A DNA stretch of 7,002 nucleotides from an uncultured Blautia sp. (GTDB lineage Bacteria > Bacillota > Clostridia > Lachnospirales > Lachnospiraceae). Of the stretch, positions 1-5,522 are shown piece after piece. The first letter of the stretch is position 1. Each line of letters starts with the position of its first letter. Location of the stretch: the NCBI GenBank assembly GCA_946629475.1, contig CAMOXX010000144.1, positions 1 to 7,002 of the forward strand, given 5' to 3'. Position numbers and translations under genes: made by a program. The notes under the pieces were generated by a model, which was not told the DNA's origin, did not search any database, and worked only from the letters and a program-made list of their open reading frames with translations.

Positions 1-26
1 GAGGCGATTTGCATGGATTTTTGTGC

Positions 27-53
27 GTATCTGTGAAGGTACTGAACAGATAC
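27..53. repeat. Short palindromic repeat, copy A (upstream of degV)
   Basis: A perfect 8-bp inverted repeat, GTATCTGT at 27-34 and ACAGATAC at 46-53, encloses an 11-nt loop. The 27-bp unit recurs at 988-1014 with one substitution in the loop (T39 here, A there). Its right-hand 16 bp, GGTACTGAACAGATAC, recurs exactly as the right end of the long element at 4465-4628. It ends 41 nt before the degV start codon, so if transcribed it would form a hairpin in the 5' UTR. Whether it is a mobile repeat remnant or a cis-regulatory hairpin cannot be settled from this window. Confidence 0.8.
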
Positions 54-94
54 ACTGATGACATTATGGGCTTTATTTGGGAGGTAAATTGCTT

Positions 95-976
95 ATGAGC
101 AGTATTGCAATCGTTACTGACAGCAACAGCGGAATCACGCAGGCTGAGGCTGAAAGTCTGGGAATCAGCGTTGTCCCGATGCCTTTTTTTATAGACGGGG
201 AGATGTACCTGGAAGATATTACGCTTTCGCAGGAGCAGTTTTATGAGATGCTGAAAAAGGATGCCAGGATTTCGACATCCCAGCCCAGCCCGGGGGATCT
301 GTGCACCCTTTGGGAAAAGCTTCTCAAAGACCATGATGAAATTGTTTATATTCCGATGTCCAGCGGGCTTTCCACATCATGCTCGACTGCGCTGATGCTG
401 GCGCAGGACTATGATGACAGGGTTCAGGTGGTGGACAATCAGAGGATCTCTGTAACGCAGAGACAGTCGGTGATGGATGCCATGGCCCTTGCAAAAGCCG
501 GCCATAGTGCCGCGTCGATCCGGAAAATCCTGCTGAAGGAAAAAATGAACGCCAGTATCTACATTACACTGGATACATTAAAGTATTTGAAAAAGGGAGG
601 CAGGATCACTCCCGCCGCCGCAGCTCTCGGAACCGTTCTGAACCTGAAGCCGGTTCTCCAGATTCAGGGGGACAAGCTTGACGCGTATTCCAAGGTGCGC
701 GGCAAAAAGCAGGCGATGAAGGTAATGATGAAGGCGGTTGAGAAGGATATCGAAACCCGCTTTGCCGAGGATATGAAGGCCGGAACCCTGATCCTTCAGG
801 GAGCCTATACCGGAAACAGGGAGGAAGCCGATGAGTTTCGGGAAGACGTGCTGAAAATGTTCCCGCAATTTACGGAATGCAGGATGGATCCGCTGTCCCT
901 GAGCGTTTCGTGCCATATCGGCTACGGAGCACTTGCCCTGACTGTAACAAAGGTAGTCTGCTGCGACGACATTTAA
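95..976 (+). CDS. DegV/FakB-type fatty-acid-binding protein
   Basis: This 293-aa protein is full length for the DegV family (usually about 280-290 aa). Family members bind a long-chain fatty acid, and FakB members present it to the kinase FakA so that exogenous fatty acids can enter phospholipid synthesis. Visible landmarks are the N-terminal strand IAIVTDSNSGI (residues 4-14), TSQPSPG (61-67), the SSGLS loop (89-93), the conserved DTLKYLKKGGRI (160-171) and a C-terminal CHIGYGALAL (273-282). In the last motif a Tyr replaces the Pro usual in HxGPG. ATG 95 is preferred because GGGAGG at 79-84 lies 10 nt upstream; an in-frame TTG at 77 overlaps that ribosome binding site. There is no signal peptide, so it is cytosolic. 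No fakA is visible, as is common for degV genes. Family assignment is firm; which lipid it binds is unknown. Confidence 0.93.
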   Translation: MSSIAIVTDSNSGITQAEAESLGISVVPMPFFIDGEMYLEDITLSQEQFYEMLKKDARISTSQPSPGDLCTLWEKLLKDHDEIVYIPMSSGLSTSCSTALMLAQDYDDRVQVVDNQRISVTQRQSVMDAMALAKAGHSAASIRKILLKEKMNASIYITLDTLKYLKKGGRITPAAAALGTVLNLKPVLQIQGDKLDAYSKVRGKKQAMKVMMKAVEKDIETRFAEDMKAGTLILQGAYTGNREEADEFREDVLKMFPQFTECRMDPLSLSVSCHIGYGALALTVTKVVCCDDI

Positions 977-987
977 AAATAACCAAC

Positions 988-1014
988 GTATCTGTGAAGG
1001 AACTGAACAGATAC
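988..1014. repeat. Short palindromic repeat, copy B (between degV and argS)
   Basis: This is the second copy of the 27-bp unit, matching copy A (27-53) at 26 of 27 positions. The arms GTATCTGT (988-995) and ACAGATAC (1007-1014) are perfectly complementary around an 11-nt loop. The match to copy A extends one base outward on each side (C before, A after). It starts 11 nt after the degV stop codon and ends 8 nt before the argS ribosome binding site (GAGGA, 1023-1027). It therefore fills most of the 59-bp gap and could affect readthrough from degV or argS translation. There is no U-tract, so it is not a canonical terminator. Confidence 0.8.
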
Positions 1015-1035
1015 AGACCAACGAGGAATGATCAT

Positions 1036-2802
1036 ATGAAAAAGTTGATGGAGTACATGGCGGAGGAACTTTCTGCTGCTTTTGAAAAAGCAGGATACGA
1101 CCCTGCGCTGGGAAGAGTGAGTGTTTCAAACCGTCCGGACCTCTGCGAATATCAGTGCAACGGAGCGATGGCAGGAGCAAAAAGATATAAAAAGGCGCCT
1201 TTCATGATCGCGGAGGATGTGGCTGCGTATCTGAAGGACAGCAGAGTGTTCGATAAGGTGGAGGTAGTAAAACCGGGCTTTATTAACCTGAATACAGGGG
1301 CGGATTTTTTAGCGGAGTATCTGCGCGGAATGGATGCGGATCCGATGCTTACGGCGACGCCTGCGGAAAAACCGGAGACGATCATTATTGATTACGGCGG
1401 CCCGAATGTAGCTAAACCGCTTCATGTGGGGCATCTGCGTTCAGCCATCATTGGCGAGAGCATTAAACGGATAGGACGTTTTTTAGGACACCGGGTTCTC
1501 GGCGACGTGCATCTGGGCGACTGGGGCCTACAGATGGGACTGATTATCACCGAGCTCAGACACAGGGAACCGGATCTGGTGTATTTTGATGATTCATATT
1601 CGGGAGAGTATCCGGAAGAAGCTCCGTTTACCATTGGTGAGCTTGAGGAGATTTATCCTGCAGCAAGCGCTCGTTCCAAGGAAGATGAGGAATACAGGAA
1701 CGAAGCACTGGAAGCCACAGAACAGCTTCAGAGCGGAAAACCGGGATACATGGCACTGTGGAATCACATTATGAGAATCTCGGTGGCTGACCTGAAAAAG
1801 AACTATGAGCGCTTAAACGTGGAGTTCGATCTGTGGAAGGCTGAATCCGATGCCCAGCCCTATATCCCGGATATGGTGCAGAGAATGAAGGATGAGGGTT
1901 ATGCCTATGAGGATCAGGGAGCCCTCGTGGTCGATGTCCGTGAGGAGGGAGATACCCGGGAAATCCCGCCCTGCATGCTGCTCAAATCCGATGGGGCATC
2001 GCTTTATACAACAACAGATCTCGCGACAATCGTAGAGAGGGTAAAGCTGTACGACCCGGATGAAATGCTCTACGTAGTGGATAAACGTCAGGATCTTCAT
2101 TTTGAACAGGTGTTCCGCTGTGCCCGCAAGACAGGGCTTGTGAAAGAGGATACGCGGCTTACCTTCCTGGGCTTTGGAACCATGAACGGAAAGGACGGAA
2201 AGCCCTTCAAAACCAGGGAAGGCGGGGTCATGCGCCTGGAAAACCTGATCAGTGACATCGAGAGCGAGATGTACCAGAAGATCGTTGAAAACCGGGGCGT
2301 AAAGGATAAGGACGCAGGTGAGACCGCGAAGATCGTCGGCCTTTCGGCGATCAAATACGGGGATCTGCAGAACCAGGCTACGAAGGATTATGTGTTCGAT
2401 ATCGACCGCTTTACTTCGTTTGAGGGAAATACGGGACCATATATTCTGTATACTATTGTGAGAATCAAGTCCATCCTTAACCGGTATACCGAAGAGGGAG
2501 GGAGCTTTGAAGGACTCAGTATCCTCCCGGCCATCAATGCCAGCCACAAAAACCTGATGCTGAGCCTCACTTCGTTCGGACAGGTGGTGGAAAACGCGTT
2601 CGCGGAGAAAGCTCCGCACAAAATCTGCGCTTATATCTACGAAGCAGCGAATGCTTTTAACAGCTTTTATCATGAGACGAGCATTCTCGGCCAGGAGGAT
2701 GCTGAGGTGAAGGGCTCGCTGATTGCGCTGCTCTGCCTGACGAGGAAGGTTCTGGAAACCAGCATCGAACTTCTGGGCTTTTCGGCTCCGGACAGGATGT
2801 AA
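1036..2802 (+). CDS. argS: Arginyl-tRNA synthetase
   Basis: This is a complete 588-aa class I aminoacyl-tRNA synthetase that charges tRNA-Arg with arginine using ATP in the cytosol. The N-terminal ArgRS-specific Add-1 domain (about 1-110) carries the LCEYQCNGAMAGAK segment (36-49). The Rossmann catalytic core has the HIGH-type signature HVGH (130-133) within GGPNVAKPLHVGHLRS, followed by LGDWGLQMG (160-168). The KMSKS position is degenerate, GKPFKTREGG at 388-397, as is normal for many ArgRS enzymes. The C-terminal DALR anticodon-binding domain begins near NTGPYILYTIVRI (465-477) and ends in the typical LLGFSAPDRM. ATG 1036 is chosen because GAGGA (1023-1027) sits 8 nt upstream and the protein then starts like other ArgRS. 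The frame stays open upstream to 877, overlapping degV, but that extension is not family-like. Confidence 0.98.
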   Translation: MKKLMEYMAEELSAAFEKAGYDPALGRVSVSNRPDLCEYQCNGAMAGAKRYKKAPFMIAEDVAAYLKDSRVFDKVEVVKPGFINLNTGADFLAEYLRGMDADPMLTATPAEKPETIIIDYGGPNVAKPLHVGHLRSAIIGESIKRIGRFLGHRVLGDVHLGDWGLQMGLIITELRHREPDLVYFDDSYSGEYPEEAPFTIGELEEIYPAASARSKEDEEYRNEALEATEQLQSGKPGYMALWNHIMRISVADLKKNYERLNVEFDLWKAESDAQPYIPDMVQRMKDEGYAYEDQGALVVDVREEGDTREIPPCMLLKSDGASLYTTTDLATIVERVKLYDPDEMLYVVDKRQDLHFEQVFRCARKTGLVKEDTRLTFLGFGTMNGKDGKPFKTREGGVMRLENLISDIESEMYQKIVENRGVKDKDAGETAKIVGLSAIKYGDLQNQATKDYVFDIDRFTSFEGNTGPYILYTIVRIKSILNRYTEEGGSFEGLSILPAINASHKNLMLSLTSFGQVVENAFAEKAPHKICAYIYEAANAFNSFYHETSILGQEDAEVKGSLIALLCLTRKVLETSIELLGFSAPDRM

Positions 2803-2908
2803 GGAACTGTCACGAAATAACTTGTGCATTTTGCTTGTCTGCTTTCCCGATTGCGGCGTCTGAAAGCCTCGTCGATGTAACTGTTGACCTACAGGAGATT
2901 TTGGAATC
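2803..2908. other. 106-bp intergenic segment, possibly a second dispersed repeat
   Basis: This gap separates argS from the HAD gene. It holds no convincing terminator or promoter. The 10-mer TGTAACTGTT at 2876-2885 is identical to the left edge of the long element (4464-4473), and AACTGT also occurs at 2805-2810 just after the argS stop. The only clear functional site is the ribosome binding site AGGAG (2893-2897) of the next gene. I have an unverified impression that the 2803-2885 sequence resembles intergenic repeats seen in Lachnospiraceae genomes. Confidence 0.3.
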
Positions 2909-3556
2909 ATGTATAAAGCTGTTTTATTTGACCTGGATGGAACAATCACCGATTCAGGCCCGGGAATCACGCGGAGTGTTCAGTATGCGCTGGAAAAAAT
3001 CGGACATCCGGAGGAAAACCTGGACGCGCTCCGCGTATTTGTAGGGCCGCCGCTCAAGGAACAGTTTATGGAATATGCCGGGGTCGATGAAGAGACAGCA
3101 CTTACGGCGATCCGCTATTACAGGGAACGCTATGAGCCTGTGGGCATGTTTGAGAATGAACTGTACCCGGGCATCATTGAGCTTCTCGAGGATCTTTATC
3201 ATAAGGGATACCAGCTCGCTGTTGCTTCCTCCAAGCCGGAGCCATATGTAATACGGATTCTCGAGCATTTCGGAATTGACCGCTATTTCAAGGAGGTCGT
3301 GGGAGCAGGGCTTGATGAAACCAGAACCCGAAAGGTGGAGGTGGTGGAAGAAGCGCTCCGCCGCCTGGGCCTTGCTGACAGTCCGGAAAAGGCGGTTCTG
3401 GTAGGGGACAAGTCCCACGATGTATTCGGAGCCCGTGCTGCCGGCGTGGAATGCCTGGCGGTGACTTACGGATATGGTACTATAGAAGAGCTTAAGGGGG
3501 CGGAACCGCTGAGAATTCTGCACAGCCCGACGGAGGTAGGTTATTTTTTTCCATAA
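2909..3556 (+). CDS. HAD-superfamily phosphatase, GPH/5'-nucleotidase-like
   Basis: This 215-aa soluble haloacid dehalogenase-type hydrolase would dephosphorylate a small phosphorylated metabolite through an aspartyl-phosphate intermediate with Mg2+. All four HAD motifs are present. Motif I is FDLDGT (7-12), with nucleophile Asp8 and general acid Asp10. Motif II is Ser107 in AVASSKP. The likely motif III Lys is Lys142 in RKVEVVEEAL. Motif IV is GDKSHD, with Asp167 and Asp171. Residues about 15-85 form the alpha-helical C1 cap of the phosphoglycolate phosphatase type. Start ATG 2909 follows AGGAG (2893-2897) at 11 nt. Phosphoglycolate and nucleoside monophosphates are typical substrates of this subgroup, but the substrate here cannot be read from sequence. 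The C-terminus overlaps a GGAGGTAGG at 3532-3540 that may serve the next gene, suggesting translational coupling. Confidence 0.92.
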   Translation: MYKAVLFDLDGTITDSGPGITRSVQYALEKIGHPEENLDALRVFVGPPLKEQFMEYAGVDEETALTAIRYYRERYEPVGMFENELYPGIIELLEDLYHKGYQLAVASSKPEPYVIRILEHFGIDRYFKEVVGAGLDETRTRKVEVVEEALRRLGLADSPEKAVLVGDKSHDVFGARAAGVECLAVTYGYGTIEELKGAEPLRILHSPTEVGYFFP

Positions 3557-3600
3557 CGCCGCTCAGAAAGCAGAGTGTTTTCTACCGACTGTGGCGGTAT

Positions 3601-4410
3601 TTGTATCCTGCCGGAATTCATCTGGGCATCAGCAACGCGGTACAGCTGCTGTATATGCTGGGGCTTGCAGTCATTTTCGGAGACAGGGCTTTTTATGACG
3701 GGTCCCTTCTTTCCGGATTTACGGTTGAAATTACCGGCATAGCAGGGCTGCTTGCTGCTGCGGCATGCTCCTTCCTTTACCGGAATGACTGTCGAAACAG
3801 GGAATACGGCCGTCTGATTCCTTCTCCCCCGGGAGTTCGGATTTCTGCTTCGTCCGGCATTTTTCTTCTTATGATCGGTGCGTCGCTTTCCCTGTACGGA
3901 AATGTAATCATCAATTTCATATCGGGATTTTTCAGAATCGGCATGGATTTCTATACGGAGCAGATGGATCAGGTTTCCAGCGGAAAGAGCCTTCTGTTCC
4001 TGATTTTCTTTCTTGGAATTGCGGCTCCGGTTGCAGAGGAGACGGTGTTCCGCTGGCTTGTTTATCTGCGTCTGAGGGACGCATTCGGAATCTGGCCGTC
4101 TGTTCTTTTGTCCTCGGCCTTTTTTGGGATTTATCACGGAAACCTTGTACAGGCACTTTACGCGGGGCTTTTAGGCGCGGTGTTTGCGTTTTCGCTGGAG
4201 ATGACGGGTAATCTGTGGAGCCCGGTTCTGCTGCATGTCGGTGCAAATGTGTTTTCGCTGATGCTGGACGAGTATGGAGAGGCGGCTGCCTCAAGCTGGG
4301 CAGGCGGCATGATTTATATGGGAATGTTCGGCATTCTTTTTATCGTCCTGGCAGCCGGGATAGTCTGGCTTGCAAGAAGAGGTTTTTCACGCGGGTATCG
4401 TGCAGTATAA
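3601..4410 (+). CDS. CPBP-family (CAAX protease-like) intramembrane metalloprotease
   Basis: This polytopic membrane protein (269 aa from TTG 3601) belongs to the CPBP/Abi family related to eukaryotic Rce1. Bacterial members are intramembrane endopeptidases with mostly unknown substrates; some process or confer immunity to peptides. The catalytic motifs are intact: EETVFR (Glu146, Glu147, Arg151), FGIYH (Phe175, His179) and HVGAN (His212, Asn216). Hydrophobic stretches near 9-27, 40-60, 86-110, 130-143, 161-178, 182-198, 207-222 and 236-257 suggest about eight membrane segments. The start is uncertain. The frame is open upstream of TTG 3601 with plausible family-like residues (FYRLWRY directly before it) but no ATG, GTG or TTG. 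A strong GGAGGTAGG (3532-3540) lies 12 nt before an in-frame ATA at 3553. It follows the HAD gene closely and is probably cotranscribed with it. Confidence 0.88.
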   Translation: MYPAGIHLGISNAVQLLYMLGLAVIFGDRAFYDGSLLSGFTVEITGIAGLLAAAACSFLYRNDCRNREYGRLIPSPPGVRISASSGIFLLMIGASLSLYGNVIINFISGFFRIGMDFYTEQMDQVSSGKSLLFLIFFLGIAAPVAEETVFRWLVYLRLRDAFGIWPSVLLSSAFFGIYHGNLVQALYAGLLGAVFAFSLEMTGNLWSPVLLHVGANVFSLMLDEYGEAAASSWAGGMIYMGMFGILFIVLAAGIVWLARRGFSRGYRAV

Positions 4411-4450
4411 CCCGGCGGGCCTCCGGTGGATGCCGGGGGTGCGCAGGGGA

Positions 4451-4464
4451 AGATACCTTTTTTT
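4451..4464. repeat. Left copy of 14-bp direct repeat flanking the long element
   Basis: AGATACCTTTTTTT lies directly against the left end of the 164-bp element and recurs exactly at 4623-4636. It could be a target-site duplication, or a partial copy of the element end (the GATAC of the right terminus) plus a T-tract. The T7 run is 20 nt beyond a CCCGGC/GCCGGG inverted repeat (4411-4416/4432-4437), too far for a standard intrinsic terminator of the protease gene. Confidence 0.6.
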
Positions 4465-4628
4465 GTAACTGTTCAGCACCCCATGGACATGATCGGAAAA
4501 TCGAATGAAATGCTTGCATTTCAGGCGAATTTCGATCATGTCCATGGGGCGGGCAAGACGCGAAGCGTCTTTGACCGCCCACATGAGGAATGCAAAGCAT
4601 TCCGAATGAATAGGTACTGAACAGATAC
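4465..4628. mobile_element. 164-bp multi-hairpin intergenic element (MITE/REP-like), long form
   Basis: The ends are inverted repeats, 4465-4480 against 4613-4628, complementary at 14 of 16 positions (core CTGTTCAG/CTGAACAG). Inside lie three hairpins. The first has a perfect 17-bp stem, 4479-4495 with 4533-4549, and a second arm TGAAATGC/GCATTTCA near its tip. The second pairs AAGACGC (4555-4561) with GCGTCTT (4565-4571) and has an outer GGGCGG/CCGCCC. The third pairs GGAATGC (4587-4593) with GCATTCC (4597-4603). The right end equals that of the 27-bp repeats at 27-53 and 988-1014. No credible protein is encoded, so any movement would need a transposase in trans. The T7 tract directly after it (4630-4636) could let the folded RNA act as a terminator before the downstream gene. 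The structure is plain in the sequence; calling it mobile is inference. Confidence 0.65.
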
Positions 4629-4636
4629 CTTTTTTT
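4623..4636. repeat. Right copy of 14-bp direct repeat flanking the long element
   Basis: AGATACCTTTTTTT here is identical to 4451-4464. Its first six bases (AGATAC) are also the last six of the long element, so the repeat overlaps the terminal inverted repeat instead of lying wholly outside it. This complicates a simple target-site-duplication reading. Confidence 0.6.
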
Positions 4637-4657
4637 ATGAATGGGAGAAAAACAGAT

Positions 4658-5362
4658 ATGAAGCGGCTGGATAAGTTCCTTGCTGATGCAGGGTGCGGTA
4701 CACGGAGTGAAGTGAAAAACGTTATCCGTAAGGGCAGGGCTGCCATTGATGGCCGCATAGAAACACGGCCGGAGGCAAAGGTGACAGGGGAGGAAGAAAT
4801 CTGCGTGGACGGAAAGCCCGTCTGCGCAGGTCCGGAGTATGTCTATTATATGATGAACAAGCCTGCCGGAGTGATTACGGCGACCACCGACCAAAAGGAA
4901 AAGACGGTGATCGACCTTCTCCCGGATGACCTGCCGGGGCTTTCCGCCGTCAGAAAAAAGAAGCTGTTTCCTGTCGGAAGGCTTGACAGGGACACAGAAG
5001 GGCTGCTTTTGATAACTGATGATGGAAATCTGGCTCATGAGCTGCTTTCTCCGAAGAAGCATGTGGAAAAAGAGTACTATGCGAAGATTTCGGGGGAGCT
5101 TGCGGAGGATGCCGAGGAGAGATTTCAGAAGGGAATGGATATCGGGGACGACAAGCCGACCCTGCCTGCCCGGCTGACGCGGATTTCTGATTCGGAAATC
5201 CTTGTTGTCCTGTCGGAAGGGAGATTCCATCAGGTAAAGCGGATGACGGAGGCCTGCGGCGCGCGTGTCACGTATCTGAAGAGGATACGCATGGGGAACC
5301 TGGTTCTTCCTCCGGACCTGGAGCCCGGAAAGAGCAGACCTGTAAGCAGGGAGGCGCTGTAA
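4658..5362 (+). CDS. rsuA: RsuA-type 16S rRNA pseudouridine synthase
   Basis: This 234-aa enzyme converts a specific uridine in rRNA to pseudouridine; the RsuA subgroup targets U516 of 16S rRNA (E. coli numbering). An S4 RNA-binding domain occupies about residues 1-55 (MKRLDKFLADAGCGTRSEV). The synthase domain begins near YMMNKPAGVITATTD (64-78) and carries the catalytic motif GRLDRDTEGL (107-116) with nucleophile Asp110, then EGRFHQVKRM (187-196). ATG 4658 is preferred over ATG 4637: GGGAG (4643-4647) lies 10 nt upstream, and the protein then starts with the family's (M)RLDKFL. The start is only 29 nt beyond the long intergenic element, so that element forms part of its upstream region. RluB/RluE-type specificity cannot be fully excluded. 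Bacillus subtilis YtzG is the comparable Gram-positive protein. Confidence 0.92.
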   Translation: MKRLDKFLADAGCGTRSEVKNVIRKGRAAIDGRIETRPEAKVTGEEEICVDGKPVCAGPEYVYYMMNKPAGVITATTDQKEKTVIDLLPDDLPGLSAVRKKKLFPVGRLDRDTEGLLLITDDGNLAHELLSPKKHVEKEYYAKISGELAEDAEERFQKGMDIGDDKPTLPARLTRISDSEILVVLSEGRFHQVKRMTEACGARVTYLKRIRMGNLVLPPDLEPGKSRPVSREAL

Positions 5363-5374
5363 TTCAAAATTTGC

Positions 5375-5403
5375 TTTACAAGTGGGAACACACATGTTAT
5401 ACT
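5375..5403 (+). promoter_or_regulatory. Sigma-A-type extended -10 promoter of rpsB-tsf
   Basis: A -35 hexamer TTTACA (5375-5380, 5 of 6 to consensus), a 17-bp spacer and a -10 hexamer TATACT (5398-5403, 5 of 6) are present, with an extended -10 TG one base upstream (5395-5396). Transcription would start near 5410. The promoter begins 12 bp after the stop codon of the pseudouridine synthase gene, so the translation operon has its own strong promoter even if there is readthrough from upstream. Confidence 0.82.
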
Positions 5404-5409
5404 GTGTGA

Positions 5410-5522
5410 GTTGCTAATCAAACACGTGCGGTGATTCGGGAGAGACGGTGCCCCCGGCTGATATAAGGGGTCTCGCCGGAAGAGGACCCGCGCGGAAGAA
5501 AAACCAAAAAAGGAGAACGAAA
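5410..5522 (+). promoter_or_regulatory. Structured 5' leader of rpsB, candidate S2 autoregulatory leader
   Basis: The roughly 113-nt leader is GC-rich and can fold in several ways. A long-range stem may pair CGTGCGG (5425-5431) with CCGCGCG (5488-5494), with one G-U. Inside it, GAGA and CCCC (5442-5445, 5451-5454) can pair with GGGGTCTC (5467-5474). Alternatively GGGTCTC (5468-5474) pairs with GAGGACCC (5482-5489) with one bulge, or CCGGC (5454-5458) with GCCGG (5475-5479). These are mutually exclusive. The segment ends in an unstructured A-rich stretch and the ribosome binding site AGGAGA (5511-5516). Autogenous control of rpsB by S2 is known in enterobacteria (the t44 leader); a similar role here is inference. 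Confidence 0.45.

Noticed and set aside
1..94. A promoter or end of an upstream gene before degV
   Set aside because: All three frames from the window edge close at or before 96 and none shows recognisable protein, and no -35/-10 pair with acceptable spacing stands out; only the 27-bp repeat and the RBS can be supported.
2884..2917. TTGACC and TATAAA as a promoter for the HAD gene
   Set aside because: The spacing is 22 nt and the putative -10 lies inside the coding sequence after the start codon.
1813..2970. A 385-codon open frame on the minus strand
   Set aside because: It lies antisense to argS and into the HAD gene, with no recognisable domain and no RBS; argS on the + strand is unmistakable, so this is a codon-bias shadow.
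4411..4464. CCCGGC/GCCGGG inverted repeat (4411-4416/4432-4437) followed later by T7, as a terminator of the protease gene
   Set aside because: The stem is only 6 bp with a 15-nt loop, and the T-tract is 20 nt further on, which does not fit an intrinsic terminator.
4426..4620. A 64-codon + strand open frame through the multi-hairpin element
   Set aside because: Its sequence is dictated by the inverted repeats (for example HPMDM and the mirrored DHVHG) and it has no protein-like features, so it is not called as a gene.
4340..5395. A 351-codon minus-strand open frame across the long element and rsuA
   Set aside because: It is antisense to the clear pseudouridine synthase gene, runs through the palindromic element, and its product is Cys/His/Arg/Pro-rich with no family resemblance.
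5371..5403. TTGCTT (5371-5376) as the -35 of the rpsB promoter
   Set aside because: It would leave a 21-nt spacer to TATACT; TTTACA at 5375-5380 gives the optimal 17 nt.
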